NCBI GenBank assembly: GCA_017460515.1
Contig: JAFUAY010000019.1
Span: forward strand, 1-39,608
DNA from: Prevotella sp.
Lineage (GTDB): Bacteria; Bacteroidota; Bacteroidia; Bacteroidales; Bacteroidaceae
Direction: 5' to 3'
Length of the DNA: 39,608 bases
Numbering within the stretch: the stretch's first letter is position 1; the number at the start of each line of letters is the position of its first letter. The translations under genes were made by a program, and so were the position numbers. The notes beneath the pieces were generated by a model. It was not told where the DNA came from. It saw only the letters and a program-made list of their open reading frames with translations, and ran no database searches. Below, one piece after another: positions 1 to 7,877 of the stretch.

Positions 1-32
1 CGTTGACTCTTGAGAACAACTAATAAATAATT

Positions 33-120
33 AGGAGGCTAATGTATTCGAACCCTGTGGTCTATTTACCGCCCTCTGGTTTTCAAGACCAGTGCAATAG
101 ACCAACTCTGCCAAACCTCC
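33..120 (-). tRNA. tRNA-Ser (anticodon UGA), degenerate T arm
   Basis: On the minus strand the acceptor stem GGAGGTT pairs with AGCCTCC, and the anticodon stem CTGGT/ACCAG encloses loop CTTGAAA, giving anticodon UGA for serine UCN codons. A long class II variable arm is present. The T arm is abnormal: CAGGG-TTCGAAT-ACATT makes only 2 of 5 pairs, and position 61, normally C, is A. The variable arm also carries AATAGACC, the reverse complement of GGTCTATT in the D loop. The identity is clear but function is doubtful: this may be a decaying copy. Confidence 0.75.
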
Positions 121-126
121 AATTTG

Positions 127-244
127 CGGAAGCAGAAGGATTCGAACCTCCGAAACCTTTCGGTTTTACTCGTTCTTGCTCTGGCAAGCGTCTCCTTCGT
201 CGCCGAGCGAGCAGCGTGTCGCCTTACCACTCAGCCATACTTCC
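127..244 (-). tRNA. tRNA-Ser (anticodon GCU) interrupted by a 35-nt hairpin in the anticodon loop
   Basis: Minus strand. Acceptor stem GGAAGTA/TGCTTCC, D arm, a variable arm AAACC-GAAA-GGTTT, and T arm GGAGG-TTCGAAT-CCTTC are all intact, with discriminator G. The total is 118 nt. Removing 35 nt at 175-209 leaves a standard 83-nt class II tRNA with anticodon stem ACACG/CGAGT (one A-A mismatch) and loop CTGCTAA, anticodon GCU. The insert lies right after anticodon base 36 and can fold as GCTCGGC...GCC(A)GAGC. It is either a pseudogene or a tRNA carrying a palindromic element. The identity rests on my manual folding. Confidence 0.6.
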
Positions 245-259
245 ATTGGCTTTCGGATG

Positions 260-267
260 CAAAGGTA
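260..267 (-). promoter_or_regulatory. -7 element for the tRNA-Ser pair
   Basis: CAAAGGTA on the plus strand is TACCTTTG on the minus strand, the commonest Bacteroidota -7 form in this window. It lies 16 nt upstream of the tRNA-Ser(GCU) 5' end. No good TTTG -33 box is seen. Confidence 0.5.
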
Positions 268-421
268 CTATACCCCTATGCAGCCTTTCTGCGTAACGAG
301 AATTATTTTTCATTTTTCTTTGAAAACTAGCTGTTGACAGTTGAAATCACATAAGCATTTTCAACTTGTCAACATTAGAACTTGACAACGCTTTGCAAAG
401 ATTATCTTTTGCAGGATTAGT

Positions 422-494
422 GGCTACAAATTCTGCAAAGGTAAAACGCTGAATGGCTACAAATAATATGATATTGGCTACAATTTGGCTACAA
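422..494 (-). repeat. Four GGCTACAA repeats
   Basis: GGCTACAA occurs at 422, 455, 476 and 487, spacings of 33, 21 and 11 bp, so nearly on one face of the helix. A TACCTTTG motif on the minus strand (436-443) lies among them. No convincing gene is found in 245-510. A short minus-strand reading frame ends near 347 but resembles nothing I know. Confidence 0.5.
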
Positions 495-510
495 ATTTGA
501 AATATGAGAA

Positions 511-552
511 AAAGAAGAGTCCCGTAAATCGTTGATTTACGGGACTCTTTCT
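511..552. terminator. Hairpin terminator
   Basis: A perfect stem GAGTCCCGTAAATC / GATTTACGGGACTC with a GTT loop is flanked by TTTCTT on the plus side and, on the minus strand, by TTCTTTTTC. It can terminate minus-strand tRNA transcription and possibly transcription in both directions. Confidence 0.75.
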
Positions 553-555
553 TAG

Positions 556-640
556 GCGCTTCAGGATGGGCTTGCGCTCGAGCTTTGCTCGCTTCGCTTT
601 GCGAAGAACCACGACCGGTCGTTGGTGATGGCCCTCCTGA
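556..640 (-). pseudogene. tRNA-Asn 3'-half pseudogene with a hairpin insert in the T loop
   Basis: Positions 556-574 are identical to the 3' end of the intact tRNA-Asn at 675-693, and 606-616 match its T-arm 5' side with one base lost. Between them, 575-606 (32 nt) is two back-to-back perfect hairpins, CGAGC-TTT-GCTCG and CTTCGC-TTT-GCGAAG. Beyond it, 617-640 is an imperfect inverted copy of the same T-arm/acceptor segment. There is no anticodon arm, so this cannot be a working tRNA. Confidence 0.65.
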
Positions 641-645
641 AAACA

Positions 646-674
646 AAAATCCTCAACCTTTCGATTGAGGATTT
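646..674 (-). terminator. Terminator of tRNA-Asn
   Basis: Read on the minus strand directly after tRNA-Asn, AATCCTCAA / TTGAGGATT forms a stem followed by TTTTTGTTTT, a good intrinsic terminator. Confidence 0.75.
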
Positions 675-675
675 G

Positions 676-749
676 CGCTTCAGGATGGGCTTGAACCAAC
701 GACCCCCTGATTAACAGTCAGGTGCTCTAACCAACTGAGCTACTGAAGC
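676..749 (-). tRNA. tRNA-Asn (anticodon GUU)
   Basis: A 74-nt cloverleaf on the minus strand: acceptor GCTTCAG/CTGAAGC, D arm with AGTTGGTTAGAGC, anticodon stem CTGAC/ATCAG region with anticodon GTT, T loop TTCAAGC and discriminator G. The T stem has one T-T mismatch (GTTGG/CCATC). It has its own promoter at 778-809 and a terminator right behind it. Confidence 0.93.
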
Positions 750-777
750 AGTGCGTTCGATTTCTCGATTGCGGGTG

Positions 778-809
778 CAAAGGTAAGTCGTTTTTTTGAA
801 TTGTGCAAA
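778..809 (-). promoter_or_regulatory. Promoter of tRNA-Asn
   Basis: On the minus strand TTTG (809-806), a 20-nt spacer and TACCTTTG (785-778) match the Bacteroidota -33/-7 consensus. The -7 box lies 28 nt upstream of the tRNA 5' end. Confidence 0.75.
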
Positions 810-890
810 CTTTTAAGCGAAAAATTTCATTGAAATCAAAAAAAACTGCAATTTTTCGGTCGAAAGAGGGATTTTTACGAAGCAATCTTG

Positions 891-898
891 TAATTTTG
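891..898 (+). promoter_or_regulatory. -7 element for the S41 protease gene
   Basis: TAATTTTG fits TAnnTTTG and lies 32 nt before the ATG at 931. The upstream region is AT-rich, without a perfect TTTG -33 box. Confidence 0.55.
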
Positions 899-930
899 CA
901 TGCTGAGAAGCAATAAAAAGAAAGATACTG

Positions 931-2700
931 ATGAAAAAAAATCTGACAATACTGATGCTCTTCTTCCTCCCAATGATGATGAGCGCACAGGAGGAACAGC
1001 AGAATGCGCCTAAGAACCACAATTTGGAAGTGGGGAAAAACCTGGATATCTTTAATGCGGTATACAGGAATCTGGATCTGTTCTACGTGGACACGCTGAA
1101 CCCCGAACGGACTATCACTCAGGCCATCAAAGGAATGCTACGCTCGCTGGACCCCTATACAGAGTACTACCCGGAGAGTGAGACAAAGAACCTGCAACAG
1201 ATGATCACGGGAAAGTATGCGGGCATCGGTTCTATCATCAAGTATCACGCCAAGCGCAAGCGCATCGTCATTGACGAGCCCTACGAGGGTATGCCTGCCG
1301 CTGAGGTAGGACTGAAGAAGGGTGATATCATCCTTTCGATTGACGACTCGGTGATGACTGATAAGTCGACGAGCTATGTCTCTTCGCACCTGCGCGGTGA
1401 TGCCGGCACCAGTTTCATGCTGAAGGTGCTGCGCCCTTCGACAACTGCACAGCAGGCAAAGAGCAAAAAGAAGACGAAGGGTGAGGAACTGAAGTTCAAG
1501 ATTACACGACGGAACATCAAACTGCCCGAACTGCCTTGGTACGGGATGTTAGAAGAAAAAGGAGAGAGGAAAGAGGAGAGCAAGAAGATTGGCTATATCA
1601 ACCTGAATCAGTTTACAGAAGGATGTGCACGCAGTGTGCGTAATGCGCTGATTGAGCTGAAGCAGCAGGGCGCGGAGGCTCTGATCTTCGACCTGCGCGG
1701 CAATGGCGGCGGATCAGAGATGGAGGCAGTAGATATTGTGAGCCTATGGGTGCCCAAAGAACAGACGGTGGTAGAGAACCGAGGCAAGGTGCTGCAGGCA
1801 AACCACATCTACAAAACGCGACTGGAACCAATAGACACGGTGATGCCAATGGTGGTGCTGGTGAATGGTGAGACGGCTTCGGCCAGCGAGATTACCGCTG
1901 GTGCGCTGCAAGACTTGGACCGTGCAATCATTATAGGTACGCGCACGTATGGAAAAGGCCTCGTTCAGGTGCCGATGGACCTGCCCTATAACACGAATGT
2001 GAAGATTACTACCTCGAAATACTATATCCCCAGTGGTCGCTGTATACAGGCGATTAACTATAAAAAGAGGAGAGAGGAAAGAGGAGATAGAAGAGAGATG
2101 GAGAGTCTGTATGGCGAACGGCTGCCAGACTCGCTGACACAGGTGTTCCATACACGTGCAGGTCGCGAGGTGCGCGACGGTGGTGGCATCAAACCTGACG
2201 TGGAGGTAAAGGCAGACACTATACCGAACATACTCTACTACCTGTCTGTAGGCGGGCTGGACTCTACAGAGGTGATGTTCGACTATGTGGTGGACTACAT
2301 CTCGCGCCACACATCGATTGGTGACGACCCTACCCTCTTCCATCTGACGGATGCCGACTATGCAGAGTTCCGCCAGCGCGTCATAGACAGCGGATTTACC
2401 TACGACCCTGTATCACGCAAGCAGTTTGACGAGTTGGTGAAGACGGCGAAGATAGAAGGCTACTACGAGGATGCCAAGGATACATTTGATGCACTCGCAG
2501 AAAAGCTGAAGCACAACGTGGCCAGCGATCTGGACAAGCATCGCGAGGATATCATGCACGCACTGGAGCTGGATATTATCTCAGCCTACCACTACCAGCG
2601 GGGAGCACTCAGGGCAGGACTTTCCGACGACCGCCAACTGAAAGAGGCCGTCAGACTGTTGAACGACAAGCAGGAATACAGCAAACTGCTGAAACCCTAA
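931..2700 (+). CDS. S41 family C-terminal processing protease
   Basis: A 589-residue exported serine protease of the CtpA/Prc family, which trims or degrades envelope proteins. The N-terminus is a signal peptide ending ...MMMSAQ. A PDZ domain spans roughly residues 90-165 (GxG...GDIILSIDD). The S41 core carries FDLRGNGGG (253-261), nucleophile Ser317 in TASASE and general-base Lys342 in YGKG, with the usual 25-residue spacing. Two charged low-complexity insertions, around 209-219 and 388-400, come from the same 19-bp purine-rich word (1561-1579 and 2069-2087) read in different frames. The gene is monocistronic behind the -7 box at 891 and converges on the HerA-like gene with only 9 bp between stops. 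Confidence 0.95.
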   Translation: MKKNLTILMLFFLPMMMSAQEEQQNAPKNHNLEVGKNLDIFNAVYRNLDLFYVDTLNPERTITQAIKGMLRSLDPYTEYYPESETKNLQQMITGKYAGIGSIIKYHAKRKRIVIDEPYEGMPAAEVGLKKGDIILSIDDSVMTDKSTSYVSSHLRGDAGTSFMLKVLRPSTTAQQAKSKKKTKGEELKFKITRRNIKLPELPWYGMLEEKGERKEESKKIGYINLNQFTEGCARSVRNALIELKQQGAEALIFDLRGNGGGSEMEAVDIVSLWVPKEQTVVENRGKVLQANHIYKTRLEPIDTVMPMVVLVNGETASASEITAGALQDLDRAIIIGTRTYGKGLVQVPMDLPYNTNVKITTSKYYIPSGRCIQAINYKKRREERGDRREMESLYGERLPDSLTQVFHTRAGREVRDGGGIKPDVEVKADTIPNILYYLSVGGLDSTEVMFDYVVDYISRHTSIGDDPTLFHLTDADYAEFRQRVIDSGFTYDPVSRKQFDELVKTAKIEGYYEDAKDTFDALAEKLKHNVASDLDKHREDIMHALELDIISAYHYQRGALRAGLSDDRQLKEAVRLLNDKQEYSKLLKP

Positions 2701-2709
2701 CAAGCCACT

Positions 2710-4278
2710 TCATTTTATAATATTGCCCAGAATATCGCGAGTTATCTCTTTCGTGAAAGTACGGGTGGCTGCACTCGTCGCATTCCTAACCACGCGTTGC
2801 TTGGTAGAAGTGCGACGCTTAGTGGTCTTCCCACTCACCTTGTCACTGACATAACTACCTAAAACGGCAGCAAGCGTAGAGGTAATGGCGGTAATGACAG
2901 CCTTCAGCACCTTGCTCATGATGCCAGGTTTCTGCTTGCCTTTTTTCTCTTCCTGCTCAGACGACTCCGCTGTTTCTTCTTCCACGGCAGCCTCATCAGC
3001 CTCAGCCATCAGCTGCTCATAGGCACTGACACGATCTATCGGATTATCGTATTTACCGAAGATACTGCTCTGCTTGATGAGGTCAAGACGCTGACCCTCG
3101 GTGATGGCGCCTATCTGAGATAACGGGAAGAGAATCTTGGCACGCTCAACCATCATGGGAGCACCTTTCTCATCAAGGAAAGAAACGAGTGCCTCGCCTG
3201 TTTCAAGGTTCATGATGGCCTCATCAGTCTTGAAGGCGGGATTCGGGCGGAAGGTGTCGGCAGCCGTCTTCACAGCTTTCTGATCCTTTGGCGTATAGGC
3301 ACGAAGGGCATGCTGAACACGATTGCCTAACTGTCCGAGGATATTCTCAGGAATATCTGTAGGGCTCTGGGTAATGAAATAGATGCCCACGCCCTTGGAG
3401 CGAATGAGACGGATAACCTGTTCAATCTTGTCGAGCAGGGCCTTGGAGGTACCATCAAACAGCATGTGGGCCTCATCGAAGAAGAACACAAGCTTAGGAA
3501 GGGGCTGGTCGCCAACCTCAGGCAGCGTACTGTAGAGTTCGGAAAGAAGCCAGAGCAGGAATGTAGAGTAGAGCTTGGGCTGCATCATCAGCTTATCAGC
3601 AGCAAGCACGCTCATCACACCCTTGCCACCCTCCGTCTGCATAAGGTCGCGGATATCAAACGAGGGCTCGCCAAAGAACTTGTCGGCACCCTGATTCTCC
3701 AACTGCAACAGGGCGCGCTGAATAGTGCCTACAGAGGCGGTGGAGATATTGCCATAGCGGGTGGTATACTCCTTGGCATGCTGGGAAACATAGTCGAGCA
3801 TAGAGCGCAGGTCCTTCAGGTCGAGGATCAAGAGACCACGCTCGTCAGCAATACGGAACACAATGTTCAGCACACCATCCTGCGTATCATTCAGCTGCAG
3901 CAGTCGTGATAGCAACTGTGGACCGAGCTGTGACACAGTAGCCCGCATGGGATGGCCCTGTTCGCCATACACATCATAGAGGCGAACGGGACACGGCTGG
4001 AATTCTGCATTCTCAATACCGAACTCAGGCAATCGTTTCTCGATGAAACCACTCATTTTGCCTGCCTGAGAGATACCAGAGAGGTCGCCCTTCATATCAG
4101 CCATGAAGCAGGGCACACCTGCCTGACAGAATGTTTCGGCCAATACCTGTAGGGTGACCGTCTTACCTGTGCCTGTAGCACCTGCTATGAGTCCGTGGCG
4201 ATTAGCCATCTTTCCAGTGATGGAGAGGGCGCCGTTGTCACTATGAGCAATGTAGAGCCCGCGTTGATTGTCGTACAT
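2710..4278 (-). CDS. HerA-like / DUF853 (YjgR family) ATPase
   Basis: A 522-residue P-loop ATPase of the HerA/FtsK superfamily. The Walker A motif is GATGTGKT (33-40) and the Walker B is LVFFFDEA with Asp268-Glu269. A Gln-containing motif follows ([10 protein letters not shown], from about 301). Length and motif order fit the YjgR/DUF853 family, whose members are predicted DNA- or protein-pumping ATPases of unclear role. The C-terminus has an acidic stretch, then a hydrophobic segment (about 450-475) and a basic tail, so membrane contact is possible. It is transcribed alone from a region with TACTTTTG (minus, 4307-4314). Confidence 0.9.
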   Translation of the reverse strand: MYDNQRGLYIAHSDNGALSITGKMANRHGLIAGATGTGKTVTLQVLAETFCQAGVPCFMADMKGDLSGISQAGKMSGFIEKRLPEFGIENAEFQPCPVRLYDVYGEQGHPMRATVSQLGPQLLSRLLQLNDTQDGVLNIVFRIADERGLLILDLKDLRSMLDYVSQHAKEYTTRYGNISTASVGTIQRALLQLENQGADKFFGEPSFDIRDLMQTEGGKGVMSVLAADKLMMQPKLYSTFLLWLLSELYSTLPEVGDQPLPKLVFFFDEAHMLFDGTSKALLDKIEQVIRLIRSKGVGIYFITQSPTDIPENILGQLGNRVQHALRAYTPKDQKAVKTAADTFRPNPAFKTDEAIMNLETGEALVSFLDEKGAPMMVERAKILFPLSQIGAITEGQRLDLIKQSSIFGKYDNPIDRVSAYEQLMAEADEAAVEEETAESSEQEEKKGKQKPGIMSKVLKAVITAITSTLAAVLGSYVSDKVSGKTTKRRTSTKQRVVRNATSAATRTFTKEITRDILGNIIK

Positions 4279-4356
4279 ATCGTTAAATAATTATAGTTTT
4301 ATTCAGCAAAAGTATAAAAAGAAGTCGGAATATGCAAGCATTTTAGAAAAAGTATG

Positions 4357-4364
4357 TACCTTTG
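4357..4364 (+). promoter_or_regulatory. -7 element for murF-alr
   Basis: TACCTTTG lies 22 nt before ATG 4387. An in-frame ATG at 4354 overlaps this box and would lie upstream of the transcript start, which argues for 4387 as the true start. Confidence 0.7.
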
Positions 4365-4386
4365 TGCATCAAAAAATGTAAATACT

Positions 4387-6951
4387 ATGACATACAGCAT
4401 TGAAAAAGTGACCACACTGATAGGTGCGCGCCGCTATGGTGAAGCCGAGGCAACCATAGGATGGCTCCTCACAGACAGCCGTTCGCTTCGATTCCCGGAA
4501 CAGACCCTGTTCTTTGCCCTGCATACACAGCGCAACGACGGACATAAGTATATCGCTGAACTGTATCGGCGCGGAGTGCGCTCGTTCGTAGTAGAGCAGG
4601 TACCTGAAGGATATGATACGCTCTTTCCCAACGCCAACTTCCTGAAGGTGCCTTCAACACTGGCGGCCCTGCAGCGACTGGCTGAGCGCCACCGTGACGA
4701 GTTCCTGGCCAGCAGCAAGAGGGGAACAGAGGTGCCTATCGTGGGTATTACGGGTTCGAACGGCAAGACCATCGTGAAGGAATGGCTCTACCAGTTGCTA
4801 TCGGCAACGAAACAACAGAAAGGCGGAATGATTACCCGTTCACCCAAAAGCTATAACTCTCAGATAGGCGTACCCCTGTCAGTATGGCTTTTGAATGAGC
4901 ATACCACTGTGGGCATCTTCGAGGCAGGTATCAGTCAGCTTGGCGAGATGCAGGCACTGCATGATATCATCCAGCCAACAGTAGGTGTATTCACCTCATT
5001 AGGTATGGCCCATCAAGAGAACTTCCGTTCGATGGAAGAGAAATGCATGGAGAAGCTACTGCTGTTTGGCGACACCGAGGCTATCGTCTATCCCAGTGAC
5101 AACGACATCGTCAGCCGTTGTATACGCAGAATGGACTTTAAAGGAGAGCGCATAGGCTGGAGCCACATGAACGAACGGGCAGAGATGTACGTGAAGAGCG
5201 TGAAGGAGAACCAGCAGGCCGAGGCTGAGGATAGAAGCAAGAGCCACACGACGACCATTACGTATATATATAAAGGTGAGCAGGGCTGCTATACCATCCC
5301 GTTCATCGACGAGGCCTCTATTGAAGATAGTATCGCCTGCGTAGCAACAGCACTCCACCTGGGAGTAACGAAAGAAGAGGTTGCCAAGCGCATGCCACTG
5401 CTGGAGCCCGTCGCCATGCGTCTGGAAGTTAAGCAGGGACAACGCGGCCTGACACTCATCAACGACTCGTATAATTCAGACATCAACTCGCTGGATATAG
5501 CACTCGACTTCATGAATCGCCGAGGCGAAGAAAAGAAGACGCTGATACTAAGCGACATCTACCAAAGCGGAGAGACCCCTACCTCACTCTACCGACAGGT
5601 GTCAGACCACTGCATTCAGCGTGGTGTTGACACTTTCATTGGCATAGGAGAGGTCATCAGCCAACAGCAAGAGCTAATCAAGGTCGAGAAGAAATACTTC
5701 TTCCCCAACGTAGAACAGTTCACGCAGAGTGAAGTGTTCCGCAACATGCACGACGAGATGATCCTGCTGAAGGGCTCACGAAACTTCGGCTTTGAGCACA
5801 TCACGGAACTACTGGAGCAGAAGGTACACGAGACCATCCTGGAGGTGAACCTGCAAGCTGTGGTCGACAACCTGAACCACTTCCGCAAGTTCCTAAAGCC
5901 TGAAACGAAGATGGTCTGCATGATCAAGGCTGACGGCTACGGCGCTGGTGCCATCGAGATAGCAAAGACACTACAGAACAATCGTGTGGACTATCTGGCA
6001 GTAGCCGTTGCTGATGAGGGCGTCGCACTGCGTAAGGCTGGCATCACAGCCAATATCATGGTGATGAATCCGGAAATGACCTCGTTTAAGACTCTGTTCG
6101 ACTATGACCTGGAACCAGAGGTCTACTCATTCCGCCTGATGGATGCGCTGATAAAAGTGGCTCGTCAGGAAGGTATCACAGGCTGGCCTGTACATATCAA
6201 GCTGGATACAGGCATGCACCGACTAGGATTCAACGTGGAAAGTGGCGAGATTGATGAGCTCATAGAAAGGCTGAAGCACCAGACAGCTATCATACCGCGC
6301 TCAGTGTTCTCTCATTTCGTAGGCTCTGACAGTGATGACTTCGACACGTTCTCAACCCAACAGTTCGAACTGTTCCAGAAGGGCAGCCAGCAACTACAGG
6401 CAGCTTTCTCTCACCATATCCTCCGACATATGGACAACTCGGCAGGCATAGAGCACTTCCCAGAACGACAGATGGACATGTGCCGACTGGGCATCGGACT
6501 CTATGGCGTAGAGCCGTATTTAAGTGAAAAGCCCAAAGGCCGAGCAGCTACCGATCCTCTGAAGACGGTGTCAACGTTAAAGACGACGATCCTACAGATG
6601 AGAAAGGTGAAGGCTGGCGACTCAATAGGCTACAGCCGTAGGACAGTACTTGACAGAGACAGCATGATAGCCGCTATCCCTATCGGCTATGCTGACGGAC
6701 TGAACCGTCGGCTGGGTAACCGTACAGGCTACTGTCTGGTGAATGGACAGAAAGCGCCCTACGTAGGCAATATCTGTATGGACGTAGCAATGATTGACGT
6801 TACGGGCATTGACTGTCAGGAAGGCGACACCGCCATCATCTTTGGCGAAGACCTGCCCGTCACCGTACTTAGCGACCTCTTAGGAACCATCTCGTACGAG
6901 GTGCTCACAGGCGTCTCGAACAGAGTGAAACGCATCTATTTCCAAGACTAA
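4387..6951 (+). CDS. Bifunctional MurF / alanine racemase
   Basis: An 854-residue fusion acting in cytoplasmic peptidoglycan synthesis. The N-terminal half is MurF, which adds D-Ala-D-Ala to the UDP-MurNAc-tripeptide; its ATP loop GITGSNGKT is near residues 120-128. The C-terminal half, from about 490, is a PLP-dependent alanine racemase that supplies D-Ala. The PLP lysine is Lys514 in MIKADGYGAG and the catalytic tyrosine is Tyr749 in GYSRR. MurF-Alr fusions are usual in Bacteroidota. The start was chosen because the promoter -7 box overlaps the earlier ATG. A strong hairpin terminator follows. Nothing appears broken. Confidence 0.95.
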   Translation: MTYSIEKVTTLIGARRYGEAEATIGWLLTDSRSLRFPEQTLFFALHTQRNDGHKYIAELYRRGVRSFVVEQVPEGYDTLFPNANFLKVPSTLAALQRLAERHRDEFLASSKRGTEVPIVGITGSNGKTIVKEWLYQLLSATKQQKGGMITRSPKSYNSQIGVPLSVWLLNEHTTVGIFEAGISQLGEMQALHDIIQPTVGVFTSLGMAHQENFRSMEEKCMEKLLLFGDTEAIVYPSDNDIVSRCIRRMDFKGERIGWSHMNERAEMYVKSVKENQQAEAEDRSKSHTTTITYIYKGEQGCYTIPFIDEASIEDSIACVATALHLGVTKEEVAKRMPLLEPVAMRLEVKQGQRGLTLINDSYNSDINSLDIALDFMNRRGEEKKTLILSDIYQSGETPTSLYRQVSDHCIQRGVDTFIGIGEVISQQQELIKVEKKYFFPNVEQFTQSEVFRNMHDEMILLKGSRNFGFEHITELLEQKVHETILEVNLQAVVDNLNHFRKFLKPETKMVCMIKADGYGAGAIEIAKTLQNNRVDYLAVAVADEGVALRKAGITANIMVMNPEMTSFKTLFDYDLEPEVYSFRLMDALIKVARQEGITGWPVHIKLDTGMHRLGFNVESGEIDELIERLKHQTAIIPRSVFSHFVGSDSDDFDTFSTQQFELFQKGSQQLQAAFSHHILRHMDNSAGIEHFPERQMDMCRLGIGLYGVEPYLSEKPKGRAATDPLKTVSTLKTTILQMRKVKAGDSIGYSRRTVLDRDSMIAAIPIGYADGLNRRLGNRTGYCLVNGQKAPYVGNICMDVAMIDVTGIDCQEGDTAIIFGEDLPVTVLSDLLGTISYEVLTGVSNRVKRIYFQD

Positions 6952-6973
6952 GGAAATAAAGCATACAAACACT

Positions 6974-7008
6974 AAAAAAGGCTCTGACAATCGTCAAAGC
7001 CTTTTTTA
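6974..7008. terminator. Bidirectional terminator between murF-alr and the tubulin-like operon
   Basis: AAAAAAGGCT...AAGCCTTTTTT with inner TGAC/GTCA pairs forms a stem with A and T runs on both sides. It ends the convergent murF-alr transcript (+) and the eight-gene operon (-). Confidence 0.85.
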
Positions 7009-7027
7009 TATATGAGTTTCAGACAAA

Positions 7028-7834
7028 TCAGCCTAATTCCTTCTCCAGATCATCATCGCTTGGCATCTGGTCAAGGCTCTTACTCTTGTCTTCAGGAAGA
7101 ACGGTAGCCTTTGCAATATCGTTGGCAACACCGTTGGCCTCCTGAGCAAGCTCTTCGGGAGTCTTACCAGTGAATTTCTTCACCACCTCTTCGTATTCAG
7201 GCGACTCGGCAGTAATTTCCTTCACATAGTAGCACTCGTTCAGCTTCTCAGCAACGGCAGGAGAGAATCCAATCTTAGTAGGATCGCTGATGGCACCATC
7301 CTTCACAGCCTTCCACTTACGAGAGTTGCCAATCCACTTACCACGAACAGCCTTGATAGACTCGATACCCGACTGGATAACAGCAGGACCACCCTTCACA
7401 TACTTAGCAAACTTCAGTGCCTTAAAGCCCAGCTGAGGTAAAGCCAGGGCTGCAGTAGCAGAACCCAGACCAGCGCTGGTCATATCCAGCACGATATTGG
7501 CACCCATCGTCACTGCCTGAACGCACTGCCAGTTGACAGTACCACGGGTCAACAGCTGTCCCTGTGAATCCTCCATCCAGTTGAGCTGATAATACTTTCC
7601 GTTGATGCAGAGTGTGGTATCTTTCAGCTGGTACTGTTCCAGATTATCCTTATAGTCACGAACCTTGTTGTAGAGTGTGTCAATCTGCAAGAGATATTTA
7701 TCGATGGTCTCGTTACCGCTTGTGGTACCATCCCACTCCCACTTGATCTCGTTCTTGTCCTTCTTGGCAGCAGATACCTGCATCTGACTACCGAGCGTCA
7801 GCATTGCCAACGCCAAAAACAGAATTTTCTTCAT
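7028..7834 (-). CDS. Exported protein of unknown function (last gene of tubulin-like operon)
   Basis: A 268-residue protein with a signal peptide (MKKILFLALAMLTLG...VSAA). It is charged near the mature N-terminus. A Gly/Ala-rich hydrophobic stretch lies near residues 105-150 (VTMGANIVLDMTSAGLGSATAALALPQLG), which could insert in or pack against a membrane. The C-terminus is acidic (DKSKSLDQMPSDDDLEKELG). No family is recognised. It sits 43 bp behind the preceding gene and ends at the shared terminator at 6974-7008, so it should be co-transcribed with the tubulin-like gene. Periplasmic or outer-membrane location is inferred from the signal peptide; no lipobox is seen. Confidence 0.85.
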   Translation of the reverse strand: MKKILFLALAMLTLGSQMQVSAAKKDKNEIKWEWDGTTSGNETIDKYLLQIDTLYNKVRDYKDNLEQYQLKDTTLCINGKYYQLNWMEDSQGQLLTRGTVNWQCVQAVTMGANIVLDMTSAGLGSATAALALPQLGFKALKFAKYVKGGPAVIQSGIESIKAVRGKWIGNSRKWKAVKDGAISDPTKIGFSPAVAEKLNECYYVKEITAESPEYEEVVKKFTGKTPEELAQEANGVANDIAKATVLPEDKSKSLDQMPSDDDLEKELG

Positions 7835-7877
7835 AATGTTTTGTGATTATAACAAATTTATAAAAGTTGTTTGATTC

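Noticed and set aside
127-244. Selenocysteine tRNA (long tRNA starting GGAAG)
   Set aside because: There is no UCA anticodon loop or extended acceptor/T arm; the extra length is a discrete anticodon-loop insert.
347-646. Small minus-strand protein of 99 codons
   Set aside because: It runs through a tRNA fragment and a terminator hairpin and matches nothing I recognise.
4354-4386. Upstream start for murF-alr
   Set aside because: The ATG overlaps the -7 promoter box, so it would not be transcribed.
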